From the NCBI GenBank assembly GCA_027031565.1, contig JALVPX010000129.1, positions 1-14,360 on the forward strand: a DNA stretch of 14,360 nucleotides, in the 5' to 3' direction. The position numbers and the translations under genes were made by a program. The notes under the pieces were generated by a model. It worked only from the letters and a program-made list of their open reading frames with translations, had not been told where the DNA came from and ran no database searches. This stretch comes from Deltaproteobacteria bacterium. GTDB lineage: Bacteria; Desulfobacterota; Dissulfuribacteria; Dissulfuribacterales; JALVPX01. Positions 1-6,842 of this stretch are shown here, in pieces (positions within the stretch are counted from its first letter, which is position 1; each line of letters opens with the position of its first letter).

Positions 1-537
1 AATCTGTCCATTACAGAGAGGGCCCGCCTCGGCCTTGCATTCAGTTTCCAGCATCCAGCCCGTTTCAAGGGAATGACCTTCCGTGACCTTCTGGCCATAG
101 CAGCAGGAACGGATGATGAAGAGGCATTGGTTAAAATTCTCACCAGGGTAGGCCTGTGCTCCCTGGACTTTCTCGACCAGGAAGTGGGGGCAAAACTTTC
201 TGGCGGGGAAATAAAGAAGGTTGAGCTGGCCACTACCATTGCCAGAAATCCAAAGGTTGCCATCTATGATGAACCAGATACAGGCATAGACTTGTGGACC
301 ATCGGCCCCATGGTGGAACTGCTAAAAAGGGAACAGCACAAACACAATACAACAACATTAGTAGTAAGCCATAATGAAAAATTTCTGGAAGCAGCAGACG
401 AGGTGATACTCATAAAGGATGGGCAGATTGCCCAGACAGGGCCAATGAGCACCCTGCTTCCGCTGCTCCAGGACCTGGACTTCTGTTCATGGAAAAATAT
501 CTGTGAAGGAGAATATGATGTTAGATGCCATAGATAA
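1..537 (+). CDS. SufC/SmsC-type ABC ATPase of iron-sulfur assembly (5' end cut by window)
   Basis: This is the C-terminal 178 codons of a SufC-like ABC ATPase. The frame is open from base 1, so the ATG at 73 is an internal Met and the N-terminus with the Walker A loop lies outside the window. Visible in order are the Q-loop region (SFQHPARFKGM), the ABC signature LSGGE, the Walker B stretch VAIYDEPD followed by a TGID D-loop, and the switch histidine in VVSHNEKF. SufC hydrolyses ATP in the cytoplasm to drive rearrangement of the SufB scaffold during Fe-S cluster assembly. It overlaps the next gene, a SufB-like scaffold. The compact C-B pair, with no sufD, sufS or sufE following, resembles the two-gene SUF-like minimal system (SmsCB). 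That assignment is from memory of the family and cannot exclude other suf genes upstream of the window. Confidence 0.88.
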   Translation, partial: NLSITERARLGLAFSFQHPARFKGMTFRDLLAIAAGTDDEEALVKILTRVGLCSLDFLDQEVGAKLSGGEIKKVELATTIARNPKVAIYDEPDTGIDLWTIGPMVELLKREQHKHNTTTLVVSHNEKFLEAADEVILIKDGQIAQTGPMSTLLPLLQDLDFCSWKNICEGEYDVRCHR

Positions 538-1438
538 AGAGTTGCTCAAGGCAGTAGCCGATCTGGAATCGATACCCAAAGGTGCCTACAACATAAGGAA
601 AAACGGCAAACTCCTTTCAAGGGAAGTGACCGCAAACATTGAAATCGAGAGCAATGAAGATGGTACAGGCATTGAAATCAGGGTAAAACCAGGCACGGTT
701 AACGAATCCGTGCACATTCCCGTCATACTTAGCCAGGCCGACCTCTTTGATGTAGTAAAAAACCGTTTCATCATAGGAGAAGACTCTGATGTCACGATTA
801 TTGCCGGCTGCGGCATACACTGCGGATCAGACAAACCAGAAGGCCATGCAGGAGTGCATGAGTTCTACATCAAGAAAAACGCCAAAGTGAAATATGTAGA
901 AAAGCACTATGCCACCGGGCCCGGCAAGGGCCGCCGCACACTGAACCCAGTGACCAAGGTCTTTATAGAGCAAAACGGGCATGCTGAAATGGAACTTACC
1001 CAGATAGGCGGAGTTGATGAAGCCAGGCGCATCAATGAGGCTGTCCTGGGCCCCAATGCCTCGCTGCTTATTACCGAACGGGTAATGACCGACAGTGATC
1101 AGCAGGCCGTATCAGAAAACAAGATCATACTCGAGGGGCGCGACTGCAAGGCAGAGCTCATTTCAAGATCAGTAATAAAGGACGACTCCAAGCAGGATTT
1201 TTATGCCACCCTCGAGGCAAGGGAGCGATGCTACGGCCATCTGGAGTGCGATGCAATTGTCATGGGAAACGGCACCAACGAGACCGTCCCTGCCCTGCGA
1301 AGCCTTCACCCAGATGCAGAGTTGACGCATGAAGCTGCAATAGGAAAAATTGCCAATGACCAGCTCGTTAAACTCATGAGCCTGGGCATGGATTATGATG
1401 AGGCGGTTAACCACATAATCAGGGGATTCTTGAAATAA
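518..1438 (+). CDS. SufB/SufD-like Fe-S scaffold protein (SmsB type)
   Basis: A 306-residue SufB/SufD-family protein, much shorter than E. coli SufB (about 495 residues) and lacking its long N-terminal part. The C-terminal family signature is clear: THEAAIGKI, then a DQLVKLMSLGMDYDEA stretch and a terminal GF. A GHLECDAI segment places Cys244 where SufB carries its essential cluster-assembly cysteine, and Glu272 (in THEA) fits the conserved glutamate; both alignments are by eye. The scaffold would assemble [4Fe-4S] clusters with the upstream ATPase. I chose the ATG at 518 because AAGGAG (506-511) lies 6 nt before it. The ATG at 515 and a GTG at 503 are in-frame alternatives. The start overlaps the end of the ATPase gene by 20 nt, suggesting translational coupling and a 1:1 complex. 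Confidence 0.85.
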   Translation: MLDAIDKELLKAVADLESIPKGAYNIRKNGKLLSREVTANIEIESNEDGTGIEIRVKPGTVNESVHIPVILSQADLFDVVKNRFIIGEDSDVTIIAGCGIHCGSDKPEGHAGVHEFYIKKNAKVKYVEKHYATGPGKGRRTLNPVTKVFIEQNGHAEMELTQIGGVDEARRINEAVLGPNASLLITERVMTDSDQQAVSENKIILEGRDCKAELISRSVIKDDSKQDFYATLEARERCYGHLECDAIVMGNGTNETVPALRSLHPDAELTHEAAIGKIANDQLVKLMSLGMDYDEAVNHIIRGFLK

Positions 1439-1454
1439 TACCAGGCCACCAGGT

Positions 1455-1493
1455 GGATACTCCTAGATTCTGCAAAAAGATTTAGGAGTATCC
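1455..1493 (+). terminator. Hairpin after the Fe-S gene pair, possible terminator
   Basis: GGATACTCCTA (1455-1465) and TAGGAGTATCC (1483-1493) are perfect 11-bp inverted repeats, extendable by four more pairs, two of them G-T. The structure begins 17 nt after the scaffold gene stop. No T-tract follows, so it may be a processing or stability hairpin, or a poor terminator between the convergent Fe-S genes and tRNA-His. Confidence 0.5.
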
Positions 1494-1607
1494 CTATCAC
1501 AAAGGCCTTAGAATGACGCACAAGCGGAACCAACCCAGGGAGTGGTCATCGAGCTTGGGATACCTGCCAAGGAATAAGATTCTGATTTTTTTATTAAATA
1601 TATTTGG

Positions 1608-1631
1608 TTAAGAGGTTAAAAAGCCTCTTAA
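1608..1631 (-). terminator. Possible weak terminator downstream of tRNA-His
   Basis: TTAAGAGG (1608-1615) and CCTCTTAA (1624-1631) form an 8-bp stem with an 8-nt A/T-rich loop, about 30 nt beyond the 3' end of the minus-strand tRNA. The following minus-strand sequence is A/T rich but has no clean T-run, so terminator function is only a guess. Confidence 0.35.
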
Positions 1632-1661
1632 ATTGAGTGAGGTATGACCTGCTTAAACAAA

Positions 1662-1739
1662 TGGGGTGAGCGGAGGGATTTGAACCCTCGACCTCCGGGG
1701 CCACAACCCGACGCTCTAACCAACTGAGCTACGCCCACC
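1662..1739 (-). tRNA. tRNA-His (anticodon GTG)
   Basis: On the minus strand this folds as a complete cloverleaf. The 7-bp acceptor stem is GTGGGCG with CGCTCAC (one G-T), and the D-arm carries AGTTGGTTA. The anticodon loop is TTGTGGC, with anticodon GTG read at 1702-1704. The T-arm is GAGGG-TTCAAAT-CCCTC. The extra G at -1 (base 1739) faces discriminator C73 (base 1665), the identity signature of bacterial tRNA-His. The CCA end is encoded (1662-1664). It stands alone, convergent to the Fe-S genes and divergent from the peroxiredoxin operon. Confidence 0.97.
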
Positions 1740-1839
1740 ACTGGTCAAATTGATATTTTTTGGCTCCACAGGCTTGCGTAACCTGAAAAGCAGCATACAT
1801 TTACAGAGATATGATGGAGCTGTCAAGTAGCGCCTGTCG

Positions 1840-1868
1840 CTGACTTCACGCTTACAACACAATACAAT
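1840..1868 (+). promoter_or_regulatory. Candidate sigma-70 promoter for the peroxiredoxin/trehalose operon
   Basis: CTGACT (1840-1845, 4 of 6 consensus matches) is separated by exactly 17 nt from TACAAT (1863-1868, 5 of 6). A start near 1875 would leave a short leader before the ATG at 1887, with an AAGG ribosome-binding element at 1875-1878. Position and spacing are good, but no experiment is visible. Confidence 0.45.
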
Positions 1869-1886
1869 ATAGGTAAGGAACAAGGC

Positions 1887-2375
1887 ATGTCAAAAGAAAA
1901 ACACACAATAGAACCTGGTTCTGCGGCTCCTGATTTCTGTCTGCCCGACCAAGACGGAAAGAAGGTGTGTCTGTTAGATTACAACAATTCATGGATTGTC
2001 CTCTATTTTTATCCAAAGGACAACACCAAGGGCTGAACCCAGGAGGCTGCAGATTTCAGCAAGGCCCGGGAGGCCTTCCAGGAACTGGGAGCTGTTATTC
2101 TTGGGGTGAGTCCTGATTCCCCTGAGACACACAAGAAGTTTATCAAAAAACATGATATTGCAATCACCTTGTTGAGCGATCAGGAAAAAGAGGCTTTGAA
2201 GAAATTTGGGGCCTGGCAGCTCAAAAAGCGGTATGGAAGGGAATATTATGGTGTCGTCCGATCTACCTATCTCATTGATCCAAACGGCAACATAGCCTTT
2301 GTATGGAAAAACGTCAGGGTTAAAGGCCATGTTGAAAAAGTTCTGGAGAAGTTGAGGGAGGTATGTGAAAGATGA
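1887..2375 (+). CDS. Bcp-type peroxiredoxin with selenocysteine (UGA) at the peroxidatic position
   Basis: Read through one TGA (2034-2036), this is a 162-residue AhpC-TSA/Bcp peroxiredoxin of normal length. The N-terminal PDFCLPDQDGK and LYFYPKDNT match the family. The catalytic segment normally reads TPGCTTEA or similar but here reads TKG-UGA-TQEA, so the stop codon sits exactly on the peroxidatic cysteine (residue 50). The active-site Thr two residues upstream of it is kept, as is Arg125 in VVRSTYLIDPNG. Both sides of the TGA are well conserved in one frame, which argues for selenocysteine rather than decay. The usual resolving cysteine five residues on is Ala; Cys160 near the C-terminus could substitute. 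The enzyme would reduce hydrogen or organic peroxides in the cytoplasm. A conventional call would keep only the part from about 2106. It is the first gene of the operon and its stop overlaps the next ATG. Confidence 0.87.
2034..2036 (+). other. Putative selenocysteine codon (UGA), Sec50 of peroxiredoxin
   Basis: The in-frame TGA replaces the catalytic cysteine codon of a peroxiredoxin. Cys-to-Sec replacement at this site is an established pattern in bacterial selenoproteins. A stem-loop follows downstream (2061-2077). Confidence 0.83.
2061..2077 (+). promoter_or_regulatory. Candidate bacterial SECIS element in the peroxiredoxin gene
   Basis: AAGGCC (2061-2066) pairs perfectly with GGCCTT (2072-2077) around a CGGGA loop with G in the second position. 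The apical loop begins 30 nt after the TGA, inside the range I recall for bacterial SECIS elements (about 16-37 nt). The stem can be extended below a 3x3 internal loop by pairing 2054-2057 with 2081-2084. Confidence 0.6.
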
Positions 2376-3040
2376 ATAACGGTGAGCGTCCTTTCCACGT
2401 AAGGGACTGCGCATTGATCAGCCTTGCCACAGGCCTGAGGGCGCACAACCTGAGGGAATTCCAGGACGGTCTTTCAAGGGCACCGGAAAGCTCCATTTAT
2501 CACCACTTCTGGGGCCGTTTTCTCCAGCCACGCTTTGATGAACCGGAATATAACAACGATTTTGCCGCCTGGGCCTATCGAGGGCTCCATGAAAAGGCCC
2601 TGGCTGAACGTTTGAGCGTACTCGATCCTACCGAGTTTGAAGACATTGAATCATTGCGGCAGGAAGTTCTTGAAAGGGTCGAGGAAAGACTTGATGAAAA
2701 TGAATTTGTTCCATGGGCACGCTCTGACCAGATATTTTTCTTTACCCAGTCCCAGATAATCGTGCTGGATACTGGCCGGGTGCTTAATCATCCAAGCGAA
2801 CTTGCAGATTCTTTGCCTGAACTCGCCCTTGGTTCGGTGTTTTATCACTTCATCGACGCCCGAAGACGTACCATGGAACGTATTGATGACTTTACTGCCT
2901 GGCTGGAGGACTGGGGCGAGGAATTTTCGCCGCTGTGTCAGAAAATAATGACTGTTGACCCCTATTTTTCATCCTTGAAAGAGATCAGGAATGAATTGAC
3001 CCGAATATTCCGATCATTTTTCGGCGGGGGTGAGAAATGA
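2372..3040 (+). CDS. Conserved protein of unknown function with an internal duplication
   Basis: A 222-residue protein with no signal peptide or membrane segment, probably cytoplasmic. It appears to be two copies of one ~90-residue unit. SIYHHF (41-46) and NDFAAW (62-67) in the first half match SVFYHF (155-160) and DDFTAW (172-177) in the second. LATG..AHNLREFQDGL likewise parallels LDTG..NHPSELADSL. I recall similar proteins annotated as DUF5752 near trehalose or glycosyltransferase genes, but I cannot verify this. It starts in an ATGA overlap with the peroxiredoxin stop and ends in an ATGA overlap with the TreT-like gene, so it is co-translated with the trehalose genes and may serve or regulate that pathway. 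No catalytic motif is recognised. Confidence 0.8.
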   Translation: MNNGERPFHVRDCALISLATGLRAHNLREFQDGLSRAPESSIYHHFWGRFLQPRFDEPEYNNDFAAWAYRGLHEKALAERLSVLDPTEFEDIESLRQEVLERVEERLDENEFVPWARSDQIFFFTQSQIIVLDTGRVLNHPSELADSLPELALGSVFYHFIDARRRTMERIDDFTAWLEDWGEEFSPLCQKIMTVDPYFSSLKEIRNELTRIFRSFFGGGEK

Positions 3041-4278
3041 ATCAAATCCTTCAACAATATGGGAAGGTTACAGGCCACGAGGTAATCTCTCACCTGGAGC
3101 AGCTGGCTGAATCCCTGAAGGGCCTTAAAGTGGTCCATGTGAATTCTACCAGGGTTGGAGGAGGTGTTGCCGAGATACTGCATAAGCTCGTCCCGTTGAT
3201 GAATTCCCTGGGACTTGACGCGGAATGGAGGGTGATCGAGGGCAATCCAGACTTTTTTAATTGCACAAAGGGCTTTCACAACGCACTACAGGGCTTCCGG
3301 ACCATAATTCCTGAATCACTTTTGAGGGTGTATGAACAGGTTAACGAGGAAAACAGCGAGGAATTGAGGCCTCTTCTTCAAGAGGCGGACATAGTCTTTG
3401 TCCATGATCCCCAGCCGGCCGCCTTGATAAAGTGGATGGAAAACCGCAAGGGAAAATGGGTGTGGCGGTGCCATATCGATTGCAGCCGTCCCTACAGGCC
3501 GGTATGGAAATATCTCAGAAATTATGTAAAGGAATATGATGCATCCATCTTTTCACTTGCCCAATTTGCCCAGCCAATGCCTCATCCGCAATATCTCATT
3601 GCCCCCAGCATCGATCCTGTCAGTGAGAAAAATATTGAACTGCCGCCCCACGAAGTTGAGGCGGTTTACGAGCAGTTCGGCCTCAAGCCGGATCTTCCCT
3701 TGATACTCCAAGTCTCGCGTTTCGACAGGTTCAAGGACCCGATAGGCGTCATTGAGGCCTACCGTCTGGCAAAAAAGGTGATCCCGCTGCAGCTGGTGCT
3801 TGCCGGCGGAACTGCTGCCGATGACCCAGAAGGAGAAGCGGTATTGGAGGAGGTGGAACGCGCCTCTGCTGGTGACCCTGACATTCACATACTTCTGCTC
3901 CCGCCCGATGCCCACCGCACGATCAATGCCCTCCAGAGGGCGGCTGACATCGTTCTTCAAAAGTCGATAAAGGAAGGCTTCGGCCTCACTGTCACCGAGG
4001 CCATGTGGAAGGGGAAACCGGTGATAGGCGGCGACACAGGAGGCATAAGGCTCCAAGTGATTGATCATTACACTGGCTTCAGGGTCAGAACTCCCGAGGG
4101 AGCTGCTCTTCGTATCCGTTATTTACTGCACCACAGGGAGAGACTCGAGGAGATGGGTCACCTTGCCAGGCATCTCGTGAAGGAAAACTTCTTGCTCACC
4201 CGCCATCTCATGGAATATCTGGCGCTCATGATAAGTCTGGTAAAGGGATTCAAAGACCGGATCGACGTATCAAAATGA
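3037..4278 (+). CDS. treT: Trehalose synthase TreT-like GT4 glycosyltransferase
   Basis: A 413-residue two-domain (GT-B) glycosyltransferase of the GT4 family. The N-terminal VVHVNSTRVGGGVAEIL glycine-rich segment and WRVIEGNPDFF are characteristic of TreT, the trehalose glycosyltransferring synthase that makes trehalose reversibly from NDP-glucose and glucose. The C-terminal half has the LQVSRFDRFKDP donor-domain start and the E-x7-E motif of retaining GT4 enzymes (Glu313 and Glu321 in KEGFGLTVTEAMW). Length fits the family. It begins in an ATGA overlap with the upstream gene and ends in another with otsB. It lies next to a complete OtsA-OtsB route, which supports trehalose as the product. 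A related disaccharide product cannot be excluded from sequence. Confidence 0.85.
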   Translation: MNQILQQYGKVTGHEVISHLEQLAESLKGLKVVHVNSTRVGGGVAEILHKLVPLMNSLGLDAEWRVIEGNPDFFNCTKGFHNALQGFRTIIPESLLRVYEQVNEENSEELRPLLQEADIVFVHDPQPAALIKWMENRKGKWVWRCHIDCSRPYRPVWKYLRNYVKEYDASIFSLAQFAQPMPHPQYLIAPSIDPVSEKNIELPPHEVEAVYEQFGLKPDLPLILQVSRFDRFKDPIGVIEAYRLAKKVIPLQLVLAGGTAADDPEGEAVLEEVERASAGDPDIHILLLPPDAHRTINALQRAADIVLQKSIKEGFGLTVTEAMWKGKPVIGGDTGGIRLQVIDHYTGFRVRTPEGAALRIRYLLHHRERLEEMGHLARHLVKENFLLTRHLMEYLALMISLVKGFKDRIDVSK

Positions 4279-5069
4279 AGATATTGAATCCTGACTTTGA
4301 TATCGATGCCTTCTGGAAAAGGGTCAAAAATGCACCCAGACGCCTTCTCCTGCTTGACTACGACGGAACCCTTGCCCCTTTCAAAGTGGAACGTGACAAG
4401 GCCGTTCCATACCCTGGTGTGAGGGAAACGATAAGAGGGCTCATTGAAGAACCGGACCTGAAAATCATCATAATCAGCGGAAGGCAGGCAGATGAAGTGG
4501 TTGAGCTTCTCGGCCTGAAACATCATCCTGAAATATGGGGTGTTCACGGCATGGAAAGGCTTACAGAGGAAGATGTTCGCACCTCCCACTCCTTGAGCAT
4601 TGGAGCGGAAAAGGCGTTGAAAGAAGCTGCCCATGAGGCGGAAAGCCTTGGAATAGGCAGCACCATGGAAAAAAAATCTGTCTCCCTCGCCTTTCACACC
4701 AGGAACATGTCAAGGACAGAAACTGAAAGGATTAACAACATCGTGACCTTGAAGATCTTTCCAATTACCATGGGCACAGGCATGGAACTGCATAAATTTG
4801 ACGGAGGACTCGAGATCAGGTCAGGCGATGTCAACAAGGGCGACGCAGTGAATACCCTTTTTCAGGAATTGGGTGATGAGGATGATATTGCTGCTGCCTA
4901 TCTGGGCGACGATCTCACTGATGAAGATGCCTTCAAGGCCATGAAGGGAAGGGGTGCAGCAGTACTGGTTAGAGAAGAATTCAGGGAAACCCTGGCGGAC
5001 ATATGGATCAGGCCGCCAAGGGAATTGATAAAGTTTCTGGACCGCTGGAAAAGAAGGAGAGGCGCGTGA
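4275..5069 (+). CDS. otsB: Trehalose-6-phosphate phosphatase
   Basis: A 264-residue HAD-superfamily phosphatase of the OtsB family that removes phosphate from trehalose-6-phosphate. Motif I is LLLDYDGTLAPF with the nucleophile Asp28 and Asp30. Motif II is IIISGRQADE, and the Mg-binding motif IV is GDDLTDEDAF with Asp212 and Asp213. The GVHGMERL and MGTGMELH segments are also typical of the family. The ATG lies in an ATGA overlap with the treT-like stop and has little Shine-Dalgarno sequence, so translation probably depends on coupling. Its stop overlaps the GTG of otsA. It supplies the second step of the OtsAB pathway. Confidence 0.93.
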   Translation: MKILNPDFDIDAFWKRVKNAPRRLLLLDYDGTLAPFKVERDKAVPYPGVRETIRGLIEEPDLKIIIISGRQADEVVELLGLKHHPEIWGVHGMERLTEEDVRTSHSLSIGAEKALKEAAHEAESLGIGSTMEKKSVSLAFHTRNMSRTETERINNIVTLKIFPITMGTGMELHKFDGGLEIRSGDVNKGDAVNTLFQELGDEDDIAAAYLGDDLTDEDAFKAMKGRGAAVLVREEFRETLADIWIRPPRELIKFLDRWKRRRGA

Positions 5070-6565
5070 GCGGATCTGGCAAAAAAATAGTAGCAGTTTC
5101 TAACAGGCTTCCAATAACCGTCAAAAGGGGCGATTCAGGACTGGAAATAAAATCCGGTGCCGGAGGGCTTGTAACTGCACTTGCTCCGGTATTGCGCAAC
5201 CGCGGCGGCACGTGGATAGGCTGGCTGGGGCACAGTGGAACCCTTGAAATCGAGGGACTGCTTGAAAAGGCATCGATTGATACTGGTTACGAGTTATACC
5301 CTGTGTGGCTCACCGAAGACGAGGTAAACAACTATTACCACGGCTTTTCCAATGAGGTGCTCTGGCCCTTGTACCATGACCTGCAAACACGGTGCAGATT
5401 CGAGCCCAGATATTGGGACTTTTACTTGGCAGTCAATAAAAAATTCGCTGCAGCGGTTGAAACAAAGAGCACGGAAGAAGATTTCGTCTGGGTACACGAT
5501 TATCACCTGACTCATCTGGCCAGGGAACTCAAAGAGCGCGGAGTCAGCCGCAAGACAGGGTTTTTCCTTCACATCCCCTTCCCTACCCTGGATATATTTC
5601 TGAGGCTGCCGTGGCGAAGGCAGATATTGGAGGCCATGCTTGAATATGACCTGGTAGGCTTTCAGACCTTGCGTGACCGGCGCCACTTCGTCCAGTGTGT
5701 GCAGAGCCTGGTTCCAGGCGCCAGGATAAGGGGCCGCGGGCAGGTCCTGAAGGCCACTTATCGTGGGCGTGAACTCCGCATAGGCACCTTTCCAATCTCT
5801 ATAGATTACAGGGGATTTGCCACAGATGCCGCCTCTGAGCCCGTGTCCACTACGGCCTGGTACCTTCATGAGGCACTCCCGGAAAGACAGGTGATCCTTG
5901 GAGTCGACCGGCTCGATTATACCAAAGGTATTCCAGAGCGGCTCTGGGCATTTGAAACCGCTCTGGAACGATACCCTGAATTGAAGGAAAAGGTCACCCT
6001 GGTTCAGGTCGTTGTGCCAAGCAGGGAAGACGTTGAGGAATACAAGGCGCTGAAAGCAGAAATCGATGGGCTGGTGGGGAAAATAAACGGCAGGTTCACC
6101 AGCTCGGGCTGGGTACCGATCCATTACCTTTACAGGAGCCTTGACAGAACAGAACTGCTCGCCTATTACAGGCTGGCTGAAATTGCCCTGGTTACTCCAT
6201 TAAAGGACGGAATGAACCTTGTCTGCAAGGAATATTGTGCCTGCAACATAGAAGGCAAGGGCGTGCTGGTATTGAGCGAGTTTGCCGGCGCTGCGGCTCA
6301 GCTCCACAGGTGGGCATTGATGGTGAATCCATACGATGTAATCAATGTCTCCGACGCAATACACAAGGCCTTTACCATGGGCAGAAAGGAGAGACGCAGC
6401 CGAATGAGCAGGATGAGGGCCAATATACGCAGGCAGGATATCTTCTGGTGGGTCAACTCCTTCCTGCAGGCTGCTTTCTCAAGCAAGCTGGATGCCTTTC
6501 CCCAAGTCATAGAAGACTACATTCCGGACCAGCAAAAAATTCTTGTTAGAAAATTTCATCCTTAA
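5066..6565 (+). CDS. otsA: Trehalose-6-phosphate synthase (GT20)
   Basis: A 499-residue retaining glycosyltransferase of family GT20 that joins glucose from an NDP-glucose donor to glucose-6-phosphate. Family motifs occur in order: VAVSNRLPI and GAGGLVTAL near the N-terminus, GTWIGWLG, VWVHDYHL (HDYHL at 144-148), FFLHIPFP, GVDRLDYTKG (279-288), LKDGMNLVCKEY (Asp381) and VLSEFAGAA. I chose the GTG at 5066 because its GTGA overlaps the otsB stop, AAGGAG lies 6 nt upstream, and SNRLPI then sits at the normal distance from the N-terminus. An in-frame ATG at 5003 would add 21 residues read out of otsB sequence. It is the last gene of the five-gene operon. Confidence 0.93.
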   Translation: MSGSGKKIVAVSNRLPITVKRGDSGLEIKSGAGGLVTALAPVLRNRGGTWIGWLGHSGTLEIEGLLEKASIDTGYELYPVWLTEDEVNNYYHGFSNEVLWPLYHDLQTRCRFEPRYWDFYLAVNKKFAAAVETKSTEEDFVWVHDYHLTHLARELKERGVSRKTGFFLHIPFPTLDIFLRLPWRRQILEAMLEYDLVGFQTLRDRRHFVQCVQSLVPGARIRGRGQVLKATYRGRELRIGTFPISIDYRGFATDAASEPVSTTAWYLHEALPERQVILGVDRLDYTKGIPERLWAFETALERYPELKEKVTLVQVVVPSREDVEEYKALKAEIDGLVGKINGRFTSSGWVPIHYLYRSLDRTELLAYYRLAEIALVTPLKDGMNLVCKEYCACNIEGKGVLVLSEFAGAAAQLHRWALMVNPYDVINVSDAIHKAFTMGRKERRSRMSRMRANIRRQDIFWWVNSFLQAAFSSKLDAFPQVIEDYIPDQQKILVRKFHP

Positions 6566-6752
6566 TTAGAAAAAGTTGCATTTTTCAACAAAAATTCATA
6601 AAAAGTTAAATAATTTAAATTTTTTTATAGGCAGTTTCCCCCAAATATAAGGATATCACCCCATATCACTTTAATATACTAATTTTTAGCACTATCAAAT
6701 TCCAAGAAAAATAACGCTATAAGCAGTTCTGGCACGAAAATGCACTACTTTG

Positions 6753-6775
6753 CCCCTTTTTTTACAAACAAGGGG
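6753..6775 (+). terminator. Candidate terminator hairpin after the trehalose operon
   Basis: CCCCTT pairs with AAGGGG. Beyond one T-C mismatch, three more T-A pairs close a TAC loop. TTT and then a GTTTTTG run follow. The long distance from the otsA stop (187 nt) and the interrupted T-tract keep confidence low. Confidence 0.35.
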
Positions 6776-6828
6776 TTTAGGCCGTTTTTGACATATAAGG
6801 AACAAAGAGTTAAAGGCACAAGATTGTA

Positions 6829-6842
6829 AATGAGGCCTCATT
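6829..6842. repeat. 14-bp perfect palindrome, possible operator
   Basis: AATGAGGCCTCATT is perfectly self-complementary. It lies 73 bp before the beta-barrel ATG and 36 bp past a TTGACA hexamer, a position suited to repressor or activator binding. The protein partner is unknown. Confidence 0.4.

Noticed and set aside
1513..1614. 33-codon reading frame between the Fe-S genes and tRNA-His
   Set aside because: No ribosome-binding site, no recognisable motif, and it runs into the putative tRNA terminator.
2106..2375. Short peroxiredoxin gene starting after the TGA
   Set aside because: It would lack the catalytic site and has no ribosome-binding site. The conserved N-terminal half lies in the same frame upstream.
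5003..5065. N-terminal extension of otsA from ATG 5003
   Set aside because: These codons overlap otsB coding sequence. The GTG at 5066 has a good ribosome-binding site and the GTGA overlap seen in this operon.
5294..6124. Long antisense reading frame opposite otsA
   Set aside because: It is a shadow of a strongly conserved gene, with no recognisable motif and no start signal.
6730..6744. Sigma-54-like promoter TGGCAC...TGCA
   Set aside because: The GG-to-GC spacing is 9 nt instead of the required 10, and the second T of the -12 element is missing.
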